From DAOUAJ01 sp034433615 (GTDB lineage Bacteria > Chloroflexota > Anaerolineae > DUEN01): a DNA stretch of 33,435 bases. Positions within the stretch are counted from its first letter, which is position 1; every line of letters begins with the position of its first letter. Of this stretch, positions 8,347 through 16,202 are shown one piece after another. The translations under genes were made by a program, and so were the position numbers. Location of the stretch: NCBI GenBank assembly GCA_034433615.1, contig DAOUAJ010000162.1, forward strand, positions 1 through 33,435, given 5' to 3'. The notes under the pieces were generated by a model. That model searched no databases. It was given only the letters and a program-made list of their open reading frames with translations, and was not told the origin of the DNA.

Positions 8347-8423
8347 CCGTCAGCAATCAGCGATCAGCTTCCAGCAGCCACCGATTGGCTGATAGCTGAT
8401 GGCTGATAGCTGACCGCTAACCG
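8347..8423. repeat. Palindromic heptamer-periodic repeat, eleven units
   Basis: Eleven back-to-back 7-base units. The first four are of CNNTCAG or CTTCCAG type, two diverged units form the centre, and the last five are CTGATAG, CTGATGG, CTGATAG, CTGACCG, CTAACCG. The left half is the approximate reverse complement of the right half, so the array can fold into a long imperfect hairpin. It fills the gap between apgM and the next gene. The same unit type occurs at 28023-28071. Confidence 0.85.
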
Positions 8424-8449
8424 CTTTCTCCCCCAGAAAAGAGGACCCT

Positions 8450-9016
8450 ATGCCTGGTAACTTCACCGGTTTGATGCAAGGGTGGCCCAGCCTCAGCATG
8501 GACGACATCGAGGAGCGATTGGAGCGTGATGATGCGGAGATGAGGCGCTTCTTCGGCCCGGAAGAAGTCGAGGAGATGCGTAGCCTGTCTCAAACCCAGA
8601 CCCGGGCGGTGGGCCTGCGGCCGGCCGTGGTAGTTTTGCCAGGGATCATGGGCTCACTGCTCCAGTCCACCACCGCGGGGGAGGCTATTCTTCAGAGAGA
8701 GACCGGACGCATCGGTCTGGCGGGTGGCGATGGCACTGTACCGCTGGTCTCCGCTTTGCTCCCTGGCATAGAGACCTATTACGTCCAATGCGTGCACGCC
8801 AGGTTACCCAGCCACCGAGACGTGATCCAGGGCGTGATTGACCTGACATTCGGCGGGAGGCCCCCTCTCTCAACAGAGCTGTTGGAGCCGACCCGAGCTG
8901 CTATACCTGTACGCCCGGTCATTGATCCTGATTACGAGGCTGGGCGGCTGCGTGAATGCATCACTGCGCGGACCATGACCGCCCAAGACCTGGAGAAACT
9001 CTACTTTTTGGTCTAA
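8450..9016 (+). CDS. Internally deleted LCAT-like alpha/beta hydrolase (probable remnant)
   Basis: The 188-residue ORF has a normal start (ATG 8450, AGAGGA upstream) and no internal stop. Its middle looks like the two ends of a lecithin:cholesterol acyltransferase-like hydrolase joined together. AVVVLPGIMGSLL (near residues 59-72) is the oxyanion-side strand that opens the domain in this family. Only about 20 residues later comes GDGTVPLVSALLPG, which normally lies near the C-terminus with the catalytic Asp, followed by a His-containing segment (CVHARLPSHRDVI). The whole central part with the nucleophile GHSMGG elbow is absent, so lipase or acyltransferase activity is very unlikely. It is either a decaying gene in which an in-frame deletion left the frame open, or a protein with a new role. 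Confidence 0.65.
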   Translation: MPGNFTGLMQGWPSLSMDDIEERLERDDAEMRRFFGPEEVEEMRSLSQTQTRAVGLRPAVVVLPGIMGSLLQSTTAGEAILQRETGRIGLAGGDGTVPLVSALLPGIETYYVQCVHARLPSHRDVIQGVIDLTFGGRPPLSTELLEPTRAAIPVRPVIDPDYEAGRLRECITARTMTAQDLEKLYFLV

Positions 9017-9109
9017 TCCCCTGGTGGGAGTCAGGGCCTTGCAGGCTCCCCAGGTACGACGCGCCTTGAGCTCGCATCACGCGTATATATGTCAAAAAGG
9101 TCACAACAA

Positions 9110-9138
9110 TTGACACAAGCCGTGATTTGTGCTAAAAT
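9110..9138 (+). promoter_or_regulatory. Putative sigma70 promoter for the SufR-like / moaA / erpA group
   Basis: TTGACA (9110-9115), 17 bases, then TAAAAT (9133-9138). The predicted start near 9145 leaves a short leader before the regulator gene. Autoregulation at this site by the encoded regulator is plausible but not shown. Confidence 0.65.
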
Positions 9139-9183
9139 GAACTTTGAAGGACTGAGGTATTATGTCGTAAGAGGCTGGAGGGG

Positions 9184-9918
9184 ATGAGTCTCGTTCTTTC
9201 TCTGAATTCCTCGGAGGAATCCGTCCAGAAGAACGGGCTATCCTTTGTAAGAAAGCGAGGGAGACTTGTGCAACCAATCCGCCAACGCATTCTCGAGATT
9301 CTAAAGGAACGGGGAGGGGCTTCCGTCTCGGAACTGGCCGAGGAACTGGGAATGGCCCCTGTGTCTGTGCGACACCACCTGGACATTTTGCAAGGACAGG
9401 GCCTCGTCACAATACCGCGAGTGCGCCGGCGACGGACGGTCGGGCGGCCTCAACAAGTGTATACGTTGACAGAAGCCGCCATTGACTGTTTTCCCAACAA
9501 CCTGCGCTCACTGACGAGCAACGTTCTGGACGAGATCAAGGGGATGATCTCGCCAACCCAATTGAAGGAAGTATTCCAGCGCATCGCTGCGCGCACGGCG
9601 AAAGAAATACCGCCACCCAGAGAAGGGCAGACGATCGAAGAACGGCTATCGCAGGTCGTTGATTTGCTCAACGAAAAGGGATACCTGTCTCGATGGGAGC
9701 GGGATGAAGAGGGGCGCTATCTTCTGTACGTCTTCAATTGTCCCTATGCCGGTGTATCTACGGAACACCCCGAGCTGTGCCAGATGGACATGGCTCTGGC
9801 TCAGATCCTGGTAGGGAGCACCCCTCAGCGACTATCCCGGCTAGCAGATGGGGACTTGCGCTGCACCTATCTGTTTGAAGCCCCAACGTCGTCTCACGGT
9901 AATGGAGCGACGGGGTGA
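9184..9918 (+). CDS. SufR-like winged-helix Fe-S sensor regulator
   Basis: DNA-binding regulator of the ArsR/DeoR-like group to which SufR belongs (COG2345). Residues about 30-75 are a winged helix (IRQRILEILKERGGASVSELAEELG..., recognition part VSVRHHLDIL), with a basic wing RRRRTVGRPQQVYTLT. The C-terminal half has Cys186, Cys199 and Cys227, a C-x12-C-x27-C spacing seen in three-cysteine SufR-type repressors that bind an Fe-S cluster. ATG 9184 has GGAGGGG very close; GTG 9268, with GAGGGAG four bases away, would start just before the HTH and is a realistic alternative. moaA follows 48 bases later and an Fe-S carrier after it, so control of Fe-S-related genes is likely (inference). Confidence 0.85.
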   Translation: MSLVLSLNSSEESVQKNGLSFVRKRGRLVQPIRQRILEILKERGGASVSELAEELGMAPVSVRHHLDILQGQGLVTIPRVRRRRTVGRPQQVYTLTEAAIDCFPNNLRSLTSNVLDEIKGMISPTQLKEVFQRIAARTAKEIPPPREGQTIEERLSQVVDLLNEKGYLSRWERDEEGRYLLYVFNCPYAGVSTEHPELCQMDMALAQILVGSTPQRLSRLADGDLRCTYLFEAPTSSHGNGATG

Positions 9919-9966
9919 CGAGTTCACCAATCCCGTCTCATCGTCTCTCTTCAAGGTCGGACGGCT

Positions 9967-10944
9967 ATGCATGATCAGTTTGGACGGCGCATTCATTATT
10001 TACGGATCTCCCTGATTGATGCGTGCAATCTGCGCTGTGTGTATTGTATGCCAGAGCAGATGCGGTTCCGGCCGCGAGGAGAGCTGTTACAGGACGACGA
10101 GATTCTCACCCTGGTCCGAGCGGCAACCGAGCTGGGGGTGGATAAGATCCGGCTGACTGGGGGCGAACCCACTGTCCGGCATGGTGTCGTTGAACTGGTG
10201 CGACAAATTGCCCAGGTGCCAGGCATCCGCGAGCTGACGATGACTACCAACGGTGTCCTGCTCAAGGATATGGCGTCTCTGCTGGCTGAAGCCGGGCTGA
10301 CTCGACTCAACATCAGCATGGATACCCTGAACCCTGAGAAATTTCATCGGATTACCCGCTGGGGGCATTTGGAGGATGTGTGGGCCGGGATTGAGGCAGC
10401 GTCTGCCGCTGGATTGGAACCTATCAAACTGAATTGCGTCGTCACCCGTGGATACAATGACGATGAGGTGGTGGACCTGGCCCGCCTCACCCTTGACCGG
10501 CCGTGGGAGGTGCGGTTCATTGAGTTAATGCCCTTTGGGGGCGTGGCGAGCTTTCAGCAAGAGGCTGTCGTCCCCATGCGGGAGACGATGGATCGCATCC
10601 GGTCTGCCCTGGGGCCACTGTTTGAGGTTCCCGGCTACGATGGGCTGGACCCCTCACGCCCCTTCCGGCTGGCCGGAGCTCAGGGCACATTGGGCTTTAT
10701 CAGCACAGTGACGGAGCCTTTCTGCGCTGGTTGTGGCCGTATCAGGGTGACGGCAGATGGTAAGCTGCGTTTATGCCTGCTGCGGGATATCGAGGTTGAT
10801 CTGTTGACGCCCATGCGGGCGGGCATTAGCTTTGAGGAACTGAAGATTTTGATTCGCGATGCGGTATGGCATAAACCGTGGGGAAATGGTTTGCGCGAAG
10901 GTGTTATCCCCCAGGATCGAGTGATGTCCCAGATCGGTGGTTGA
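9967..10944 (+). CDS. moaA: GTP 3',8-cyclase MoaA (molybdenum cofactor biosynthesis)
   Basis: Radical SAM enzyme that, with MoaC, converts GTP towards cyclic pyranopterin monophosphate. N-terminal cluster Cys20, Cys24, Cys27 in ACNLRCVYCMP; LTGGEPTVR SAM-binding motif; conserved LNISMDTL; second cluster Cys253, Cys256, Cys270 in CAGCGRIRVTADGKLRLC with the expected C-x2-C-x13-C spacing; and the C-terminal Gly-Gly (QIGG) needed in MoaA. Length 325 is normal. The gene lies between a SufR-like regulator and an A-type Fe-S carrier, with small gaps suggesting one operon. Other moa/moe genes are not in the window. Confidence 0.96.
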   Translation: MHDQFGRRIHYLRISLIDACNLRCVYCMPEQMRFRPRGELLQDDEILTLVRAATELGVDKIRLTGGEPTVRHGVVELVRQIAQVPGIRELTMTTNGVLLKDMASLLAEAGLTRLNISMDTLNPEKFHRITRWGHLEDVWAGIEAASAAGLEPIKLNCVVTRGYNDDEVVDLARLTLDRPWEVRFIELMPFGGVASFQQEAVVPMRETMDRIRSALGPLFEVPGYDGLDPSRPFRLAGAQGTLGFISTVTEPFCAGCGRIRVTADGKLRLCLLRDIEVDLLTPMRAGISFEELKILIRDAVWHKPWGNGLREGVIPQDRVMSQIGG

Positions 10945-10977
10945 GACAACGCCAAGTTTAACTCAGGAGGATTTAGA

Positions 10978-11316
10978 GTGATTACAGTAACGGAAGCTGC
11001 TGCGCAGAAGTTGCGACGAGTGCTGGAGGAAAAGGGATTAACCGAGACTCACGCCTTGCGCGTGTTCGTGGCCGGTGGTGGGTGTGGAGGTATGCAGTAT
11101 GCGATGGCTTTCGACAACAAGACGCGCGAGGACGACGTGATTTATGATCAACATGGCCTGCGCATCCTCGTAGACCCTACCAGCTTGTTCTACATTGATG
11201 GTTCGTGCATTGACTATGCGGACCATCCGATGGGAGGCGGGTTCCGCATCGATAACCCCAACGCCGTGTCATCTTGTGGCTGTGGGAGCCCGTCCCGCGC
11301 GGCCTGTCATTGTTGA
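10978..11316 (+). CDS. erpA: Iron-sulfur cluster insertion protein (IscA/ErpA/SufA family)
   Basis: A-type carrier that delivers Fe-S clusters to target enzymes. The 112-residue HesB-like fold has the three cluster cysteines Cys36 (GGGCGG), Cys100 and Cys102 (SSCGCGS), plus the conserved LVDPTSLFYIDG and GGGFRIDNPNA segments. GTG 10978 is preceded by AGGAGG about eight bases away, which fixes the start. The C-terminus after CGCG ends in SPSRAACHC, with two extra cysteines beyond the usual CGCG-S-S-F end. Position right after moaA suggests service to MoaA and the downstream Fe-S enzymes. The choice between iscA, sufA and erpA names is uncertain. Confidence 0.92.
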   Translation: MITVTEAAAQKLRRVLEEKGLTETHALRVFVAGGGCGGMQYAMAFDNKTREDDVIYDQHGLRILVDPTSLFYIDGSCIDYADHPMGGGFRIDNPNAVSSCGCGSPSRAACHC

Positions 11317-11404
11317 TGATTGGTCGTGCAAGAGAACCTATCCGGGGCACTTGTGGACCTCTGCCCGTGCTGTGGACGCGAAGAGTGGCCATGAGTGCTC
11401 CGGT

Positions 11405-11433
11405 TTGTTTTATTCGCCGAATCGTTTTATCAT
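11405..11433 (+). promoter_or_regulatory. Putative promoter for rtcB with palindrome in the spacer
   Basis: TTGTTT (11405-11410), 17 bases, TATCAT (11428-11433). The spacer contains ATTCGCCGAAT (11412-11422), an inverted repeat that could be an operator. The rest of the 11317-11502 gap shows no gene. Confidence 0.4.
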
Positions 11434-11502
11434 GTAACTGGCAGAGACCAATGGGCCTAAAGCGACCGCATCTCGGGGAGACGAGAAAATAGGGAGGACG
11501 CT

Positions 11503-14484
11503 ATGGTACAGAAACAAGATATTCATCAGATTGCCCCCTTTGTCTACGAGATTCCTAAGACTTATCGCCAAGACATGCGGGTGCCCGCGCGCTTCTATGC
11601 GGACGAGATGATCATAGAAAAGGCGCTGGAGGATCAGTCGTTGGATCAGTTGGTCAACACGGCGACGTTGCCGGGTGTAGTTGGCTACGCTTTGGCGATG
11701 CCGGACATTCACCAGGGGTATGGGTTCCCCATTGGCGGCGTCGTCGCCACCACCGTCTCTGAGGGCGTGATCTCGCCTGGCGGAGTCGGTTATGATATAA
11801 ACTGCTTGACTGGTGACAACCTGGTGCTGACGGCCCTCGGCTACACGCGCCCGATCGCCGAGTTCGAGTCTAATTGGCAAGAAGAGAACCTCATTTGTCA
11901 GTCGTTTGCCGATAACCACCAGACGCGAACGGCCATCACCCGGTTCATGCGGCAGGCTCCCCGTTCACCCGTCCTGCGAGCCAGCACAGCGTCTGGCCGC
12001 ACAATCGTGGCTACGGCCGATCATCCTTTCTGGACGCCGGACGGCATGGTCCCACTGGGACAAATCAAACCCGGCGATCAGGTGGCCGTGCTGGGGTTTG
12101 ATGGCGTCCCTTATCAGGCTCCCTCTGATGAGATCATTCTGACGCGAGCCGACATCGAGGCGACGCTGGCCCGTCTGGGGAAAGGCCAGGCCGGCCATGC
12201 CTTCACTCAGGTGATGAATCGGCTGGAGATGCTAGGTCTGGTTCCCCTGCGTTATTCTTCGCCGGCCCTGCCCTACTTGCTGCGGTTGATGGGCGTGGCC
12301 TGGGGTGATGGTACGTTGACCCTAAACAAGAGCGGCAAGGGGATCCTCTTTTGCTACGGGCGCGTGCCCGACCTGGAAGATGTGCAGGCTGACATTCGGG
12401 CGATGGGCTTTCAACCGTCGCGAGTTTACGCCCGTACGCGCCAGCGTGCCATCCAAACCACGTACGGTGCCTGTCAGTTTGACAACGTCGAGACCTGGAT
12501 CAAAGTCGGTTCCACGGCACTGGTGACTTTGTTGGTGGCCCTGGGCATGCCGCTCGGCAACAAGGCGCGCTCGGATTGGCGCCTACCGGCCTGGATCAAG
12601 GCCGCGCCGCTATGGCAAAAACGGCTGTTCCTGGGCGCTCTCTTCGGCGCAGAGATGAACGCGCCGGGCACCGTCACTGACCACGATTATAACTTCGCTG
12701 CGTCGATCCTTTCGGTGAACAAGCGCGAGGGATTCGTGGAGAGCGGCCGGACGTGGCTGGAAGACATCGCCGGCCTGTTGGCCGACTTCGGCGTCGAGAC
12801 GTTGCCAATCGCTCAACGCGCGGAGCAAACCAACGCCGACGGCACGCAGTCGGTTCGGCTGCGCTTGGCCGTCTCCACCACACCGGAGAACTTGATCCGT
12901 CTGTGGAGCCTGGTTGGCTTCGAATGCCATCGCGAGAAGCGGGCGCTGGCCAGCCTGGCTGTGACGTACTTGCGCCTCAAGCAACGCGTGATCGCCGAGC
13001 GGGAGGCCGTGGCGGCCCAGGCTGCGGCCTCGCGCACCGAGGGATACAGTCTCCAAGAGATCAAGGGCATCCCGAGCAGGCCATCCATCGCCGAGGGGTT
13101 CGTCGAGCATTCTTTGCGGAAGGGGCAAAAGGTGCGCACGCGGGTTGGACAGGGATTCATGCCGTTCAGCCGCTTCGTTGAAGAGGCCACCGCTGGCCTG
13201 GGGCAATCGGGTATGGCATGGGATACCATCGTCAGCGTGGAGCCTGTAGTGGATTTCACCGGTGACGTATATGACTTCACCGTGGCCCACGCCGATCATA
13301 ACTTCGTCGCCAACGGGTTCATCGTATCGAACTGCGGCGTGCGGCTGCTGGGATCGCACCTGAACCGTGAGGAGCTGGCTCCCCACCTGGATGATCTGGC
13401 GACGGCTCTGCAGCACCATATCCCCAGCGGCGTGGGAGAAGAGGGTTTTCTGCGCCTGAGCGTGGAGGAGCTGGACCAGGTGTTGGAACAAGGCTCGCGG
13501 TGGGCGCAGAAGCGGGGTTACGCTCGCCCTGAGGACCTGGAGCACACAGAGGAGAAGGGACAAATTGCGGGGGCAAATGCCAGCAAGTGCTCGGCCAAGG
13601 CCAAGAGCCGGGGCCGTGACCAGGTCGGCACGCTGGGGGCCGGCAATCACTTCTGTGAGCTGGAAGTGGTGGAAGAAGTGTATGACCCTGAGGTTGCCAA
13701 TGCTTTCGGCTTGTTCCCCGGACAGGTGTGCTTGCAGATTCACTGCGGATCGCGCGGCTTCGGGCACCAGGTGTGCACCGACTATGTGGACCTCTTCCAG
13801 CGTGCAGTGAAGCGGTACGGCATTCAACTGCCTGATCGGCAGTTGGTGTGCGCGCCGGTCCAGAGCCCGGAAGGGCAGGATTACCTGGCTGCCATGAATT
13901 GCGCGGCCAACTACGCCTGGGCCAACCGGCAGGTGCTGACGCATCAGTGCCGGGAAGCGTTCACAGAAGTCCTGGCCGGCAAGTTCAAGGATTGGGATCT
14001 GTTCGTGATTTACGACATCGCGCACAATATAGCCAAGATCGAGGAGCATGAAGTAGCGGGAAAGCGACTGCAGGTGTGCGTGCACCGCAAGGGAGCGACC
14101 CGAGCGTTTGGCCCAGGCTCCCGTGTCTTGCCCGCTGACTACCGCGATGTCGGACAGCCAGTGCTGGTGCCGGGCTCCATGGGCACGGCCTCATGGGTGT
14201 TGGTGGGCACGCCACAGAGCATGCAGCAGACCTTCGGCTCGACCTGCCACGGCGCCGGCCGCATGATGAGCCGGGCTGAAGCCAAACGACAGGTGCGGGG
14301 AGAGCAGTTGCGGCGGGAGTTGGAATCCGAAGGTGTCCACGTGCGAGCGGGCAGCCTGGCCGGGTTGGCTGAAGAGGCACCGGCTGCCTATAAAGATGTA
14401 GATCGCATCGTCGAGGTCGTGGCGGCCGCCGGTATCGCCCGCAAGGTGGCCCGTCTGCGCCCCCTGGCTGTCATCAAAGGTTGA
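11503..14484 (+). CDS. rtcB: RtcB RNA ligase precursor containing an intein
   Basis: RtcB joins RNA 2',3'-cyclic or 3'-phosphate ends to 5'-OH ends with GTP and Mn2+, in tRNA splicing or RNA repair. The 993-codon frame is a normal RtcB of 483 residues split by a 510-residue intein. N-extein: residues 1-100, including MPDIHQGYGFPIGGV and GYDIN. C-extein resumes at CGVRLLGSHL, then GAGNHFCELEVV, HCGSRGFGHQVCTDY, YDIAHNIAKIEEHEV and CVHRKGATRAFGPG, whose His is the guanylylated nucleophile. The first cysteine after the junction is a known metal ligand, so the unspliced precursor should be inactive. ATG 11503 follows AGGGAGG. Archease, the usual RtcB helper, and RtcR are not nearby. Confidence 0.97.
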   Translation: MVQKQDIHQIAPFVYEIPKTYRQDMRVPARFYADEMIIEKALEDQSLDQLVNTATLPGVVGYALAMPDIHQGYGFPIGGVVATTVSEGVISPGGVGYDINCLTGDNLVLTALGYTRPIAEFESNWQEENLICQSFADNHQTRTAITRFMRQAPRSPVLRASTASGRTIVATADHPFWTPDGMVPLGQIKPGDQVAVLGFDGVPYQAPSDEIILTRADIEATLARLGKGQAGHAFTQVMNRLEMLGLVPLRYSSPALPYLLRLMGVAWGDGTLTLNKSGKGILFCYGRVPDLEDVQADIRAMGFQPSRVYARTRQRAIQTTYGACQFDNVETWIKVGSTALVTLLVALGMPLGNKARSDWRLPAWIKAAPLWQKRLFLGALFGAEMNAPGTVTDHDYNFAASILSVNKREGFVESGRTWLEDIAGLLADFGVETLPIAQRAEQTNADGTQSVRLRLAVSTTPENLIRLWSLVGFECHREKRALASLAVTYLRLKQRVIAEREAVAAQAAASRTEGYSLQEIKGIPSRPSIAEGFVEHSLRKGQKVRTRVGQGFMPFSRFVEEATAGLGQSGMAWDTIVSVEPVVDFTGDVYDFTVAHADHNFVANGFIVSNCGVRLLGSHLNREELAPHLDDLATALQHHIPSGVGEEGFLRLSVEELDQVLEQGSRWAQKRGYARPEDLEHTEEKGQIAGANASKCSAKAKSRGRDQVGTLGAGNHFCELEVVEEVYDPEVANAFGLFPGQVCLQIHCGSRGFGHQVCTDYVDLFQRAVKRYGIQLPDRQLVCAPVQSPEGQDYLAAMNCAANYAWANRQVLTHQCREAFTEVLAGKFKDWDLFVIYDIAHNIAKIEEHEVAGKRLQVCVHRKGATRAFGPGSRVLPADYRDVGQPVLVPGSMGTASWVLVGTPQSMQQTFGSTCHGAGRMMSRAEAKRQVRGEQLRRELESEGVHVRAGSLAGLAEEAPAAYKDVDRIVEVVAAAGIARKVARLRPLAVIKG
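11803..13332 (+). other. Intein with LAGLIDADG-type endonuclease domain, inside RtcB
   Basis: 510 codons from Cys1 (TGC 11803) to the last Asn (AAC 13330-13332), followed by extein Cys (TGC 13333). Block A is CLTGDNLVLT; block B is IVATADHPFWTPDG with T-x-x-H at 71-74; block F/G is VYDFTVAHADHNFVANGF ending IVSN. Two LAGLIDADG-like helices sit near 157-170 (LLRLMGVAWGDGT) and 274-284 (RLFLGALFGAE). The penultimate residue is Ser instead of the usual His, which can slow Asn cyclisation, though many inteins splice without it. The second endonuclease motif has Ala-Glu where Ala/Asp-type acid is expected, so homing activity is uncertain. Confidence 0.95.
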
Positions 14485-14504
14485 TAGCTGGTTAATGGTT
14501 CCCT

Positions 14505-14586
14505 GGCAAGACGCTCCCGCGCCATCTCCGGTGTAGCATTCAATAAGCGAACATCGCCGAGGATAGCGTAGGGAGCGCCTTTTGCC
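14505..14586. repeat. 82-base inverted-repeat element downstream of rtcB
   Basis: GGCAAGACGCTCCC (14505-14518) and GGGAGCGCCTTTTGCC (14571-14586) are near-complementary ends around a roughly 50-base interior. It could be a large terminator-like hairpin for rtcB or a small non-autonomous element. No target-site duplication is obvious. Confidence 0.4.
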
Positions 14587-14633
14587 ATAGAGCCACACGA
14601 TTTTTGTGAATTCTTGTTATTAAATTGGCCAAT

Positions 14634-14662
14634 TTGACAGGCTCGTCATGGCTGGTTATAAT
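14634..14662 (+). promoter_or_regulatory. Consensus sigma70 promoter of the radical SAM gene cluster
   Basis: Perfect TTGACA (14634-14639), 17 bases, perfect TATAAT (14657-14662), predicting a start near 14669 and a leader of about 80 bases with the small hairpin at 14699-14722. It is the best promoter match in the window and stands directly before six same-strand radical SAM genes, so high basal expression is expected (inference). Confidence 0.75.
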
Positions 14663-14698
14663 CAGCTTCGCGTCCGACAGATGACTCTGGCAGAGAGC

Positions 14699-14722
14699 AG
14701 GGGCGATCCCTTGCGGTCGTCC
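14699..14722. repeat. Short hairpin repeat, copy 1
   Basis: AGGGGCGATCCC-TTGCGG-TCGTCC in the leader of the first radical SAM gene. It matches the copy at 16203-16227 almost base for base and can fold through GGGCGA against TCGTCC/TCGCCC. Confidence 0.6.
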
Positions 14723-14751
14723 ACTCTCTCAACAGATCAGGAGGGGGAACG

Positions 14752-16200
14752 GTGCGTGTCCTGTTTATCGAGAAGCAGATTGACTACGAGCCCCAGGGTA
14801 TCATGTTGCTATCGGCCTGCCTGAAGGAGGCCGGACACGAGGTCAATCTGGCCATCGCCGACCAGGAGGATCCCGTTCGCGTCGCTCGCGAGTTCAGACC
14901 GGACATCGTGGGCTATTCCGTGATGACCGGTTCGCAACGCTGGTACCTGGAGCTCAACCAGCGCATTCGATCCGGGTTGAAGGATCGAGCACCGTTCTCT
15001 GTGTTTGGCGGGCCGCATCCCACTTTCTTTCCGGAGATGATCGAAGAACCAGGCGTGGACGGTGTCTGCATCGGCGAGGGGGAGGGGCCTATCGTTGATC
15101 TGGCCAACGCGCTGGCCAACGGAGGACTGAAGCCAGACATCCCCAACTGGTGGTTCAAAATCGAGGACGAGATCGTACGCAATCCCGTTCGCCCCCTTAT
15201 CCGTGATCTGGACAGCCTGCCTATGCCGGATCGGGCTTTGATTTATGACAAGCACGTCGCCACCCGCCAATCGCCGATCAAGCACTTCATGGGCTCGCGC
15301 GGGTGCCCCTATAACTGCACTTATTGTTTCAACCACGCTTATTACCAGATTTACAAGCGAGAACGGCGAGGGAACCAGCGGAGCGTGGATCACGTTATCC
15401 AGGAAGTGAAGTGGGTACGTGAGCGTTACCCGCTGGAGCAGGTGGTCTTCCTGGATGACTTGTTCATCATTTACGACGACTGGCTGGAAGAGTTCGCCGA
15501 GAAGTGGCCGCAAGAGGTGGGGTTGCCGTTCTTCTGCAATGTGCGGGCCAATCTGATCGTGAAAGGTCCTCACAAAGTGGAGCTGCTACGCCAGGCGGGG
15601 TGCAGCACGGTCAGCATGGGCATCGAGGCGGCGAACGATCGCATCCGCATCGAGCTGCTCAAGCGACGCATGACGAGAGAGGAGATGATCGAAGCTGGCC
15701 GCATGTTTCGCGATGCCGGCATCCACATCACATCCACCAATATCCTGGGCCTGCCCACCAGCACCCTGGAGGACGATCTGGAGACGATGCGCCTGAACGC
15801 CGCGGCCCGCATCTCCTATGCCCATGCCTTTCTGTTCCAGCCATATCCGGGCACTGAGCTGGGGCAGTTTACCCAGGAGAACGACCTCATGGTCGGCACC
15901 TTTGACGACATCTCTTCGATTGCCTGGGAACGTTCGGTCTTGGTCTTCCAGAATGAGAGCGAGAAACACCAGGTCGAACATCTGCAACGCCTGTTTGCTA
16001 TCGGCGTCGAGTTCCCCTGGCTGGAGCCCGTCATTCGGTGGTTGATCAAATTACCTCACAACAAGCTGGTAGATCACATCTTCTGGTGGTTACATAAACT
16101 CTTCAAGGGATATGCGGTTTACCATCGAATTCATCCCATCAAGCTGCGGCCCTGGGATTTGTTCAAGACTGCTCGCCATTTCTTCCGTATGGAAGCCTGA
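14752..16200 (+). CDS. B12-binding-type radical SAM protein 1
   Basis: Class B radical SAM protein of 482 residues. Residues 1-125 form the cobalamin-type Rossmann domain (RPDIVGYSVMTG, SVFGGPHPTFFPE, GVCIGEGEGP), lacking the DxHxxG motif, as is common in this class. Cys185, Cys189 and Cys192 in GSRGCPYNCTYCFNH bind the 4Fe-4S cluster; the rest is an Elp3-type barrel (VVFLDDLF, GCSTVSMGIEAANDRI, LGLPTSTLEDDLETM, FQPYPGTELG). The C-terminus is rich in Trp and aliphatics (HIFWWLHKLFKGYAVY), possibly membrane-contacting. GTG 14752 follows AGGAGGGGG. Family members do methylations, ring closures and C-C couplings; the substrate here is unknown. First gene of the cassette. Confidence 0.9.
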   Translation: MRVLFIEKQIDYEPQGIMLLSACLKEAGHEVNLAIADQEDPVRVAREFRPDIVGYSVMTGSQRWYLELNQRIRSGLKDRAPFSVFGGPHPTFFPEMIEEPGVDGVCIGEGEGPIVDLANALANGGLKPDIPNWWFKIEDEIVRNPVRPLIRDLDSLPMPDRALIYDKHVATRQSPIKHFMGSRGCPYNCTYCFNHAYYQIYKRERRGNQRSVDHVIQEVKWVRERYPLEQVVFLDDLFIIYDDWLEEFAEKWPQEVGLPFFCNVRANLIVKGPHKVELLRQAGCSTVSMGIEAANDRIRIELLKRRMTREEMIEAGRMFRDAGIHITSTNILGLPTSTLEDDLETMRLNAAARISYAHAFLFQPYPGTELGQFTQENDLMVGTFDDISSIAWERSVLVFQNESEKHQVEHLQRLFAIGVEFPWLEPVIRWLIKLPHNKLVDHIFWWLHKLFKGYAVYHRIHPIKLRPWDLFKTARHFFRMEA

Positions 16201-16202
16201 GT

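Noticed and set aside
8347..8423. CRISPR array
   Set aside because: Units are 7 bases without spacers and the halves are inverted; no cas genes are present.
12610..14085. Long minus-strand open frame (491 codons) opposite rtcB
   Set aside because: It is antisense to clearly conserved RtcB and intein sequence and has no recognisable domain; GC-rich codon bias opposite a real gene explains it.
14388..14588. 66-codon minus-strand frame after rtcB
   Set aside because: Half of it is antisense to rtcB and the rest lies in an inverted-repeat element; no family resemblance.
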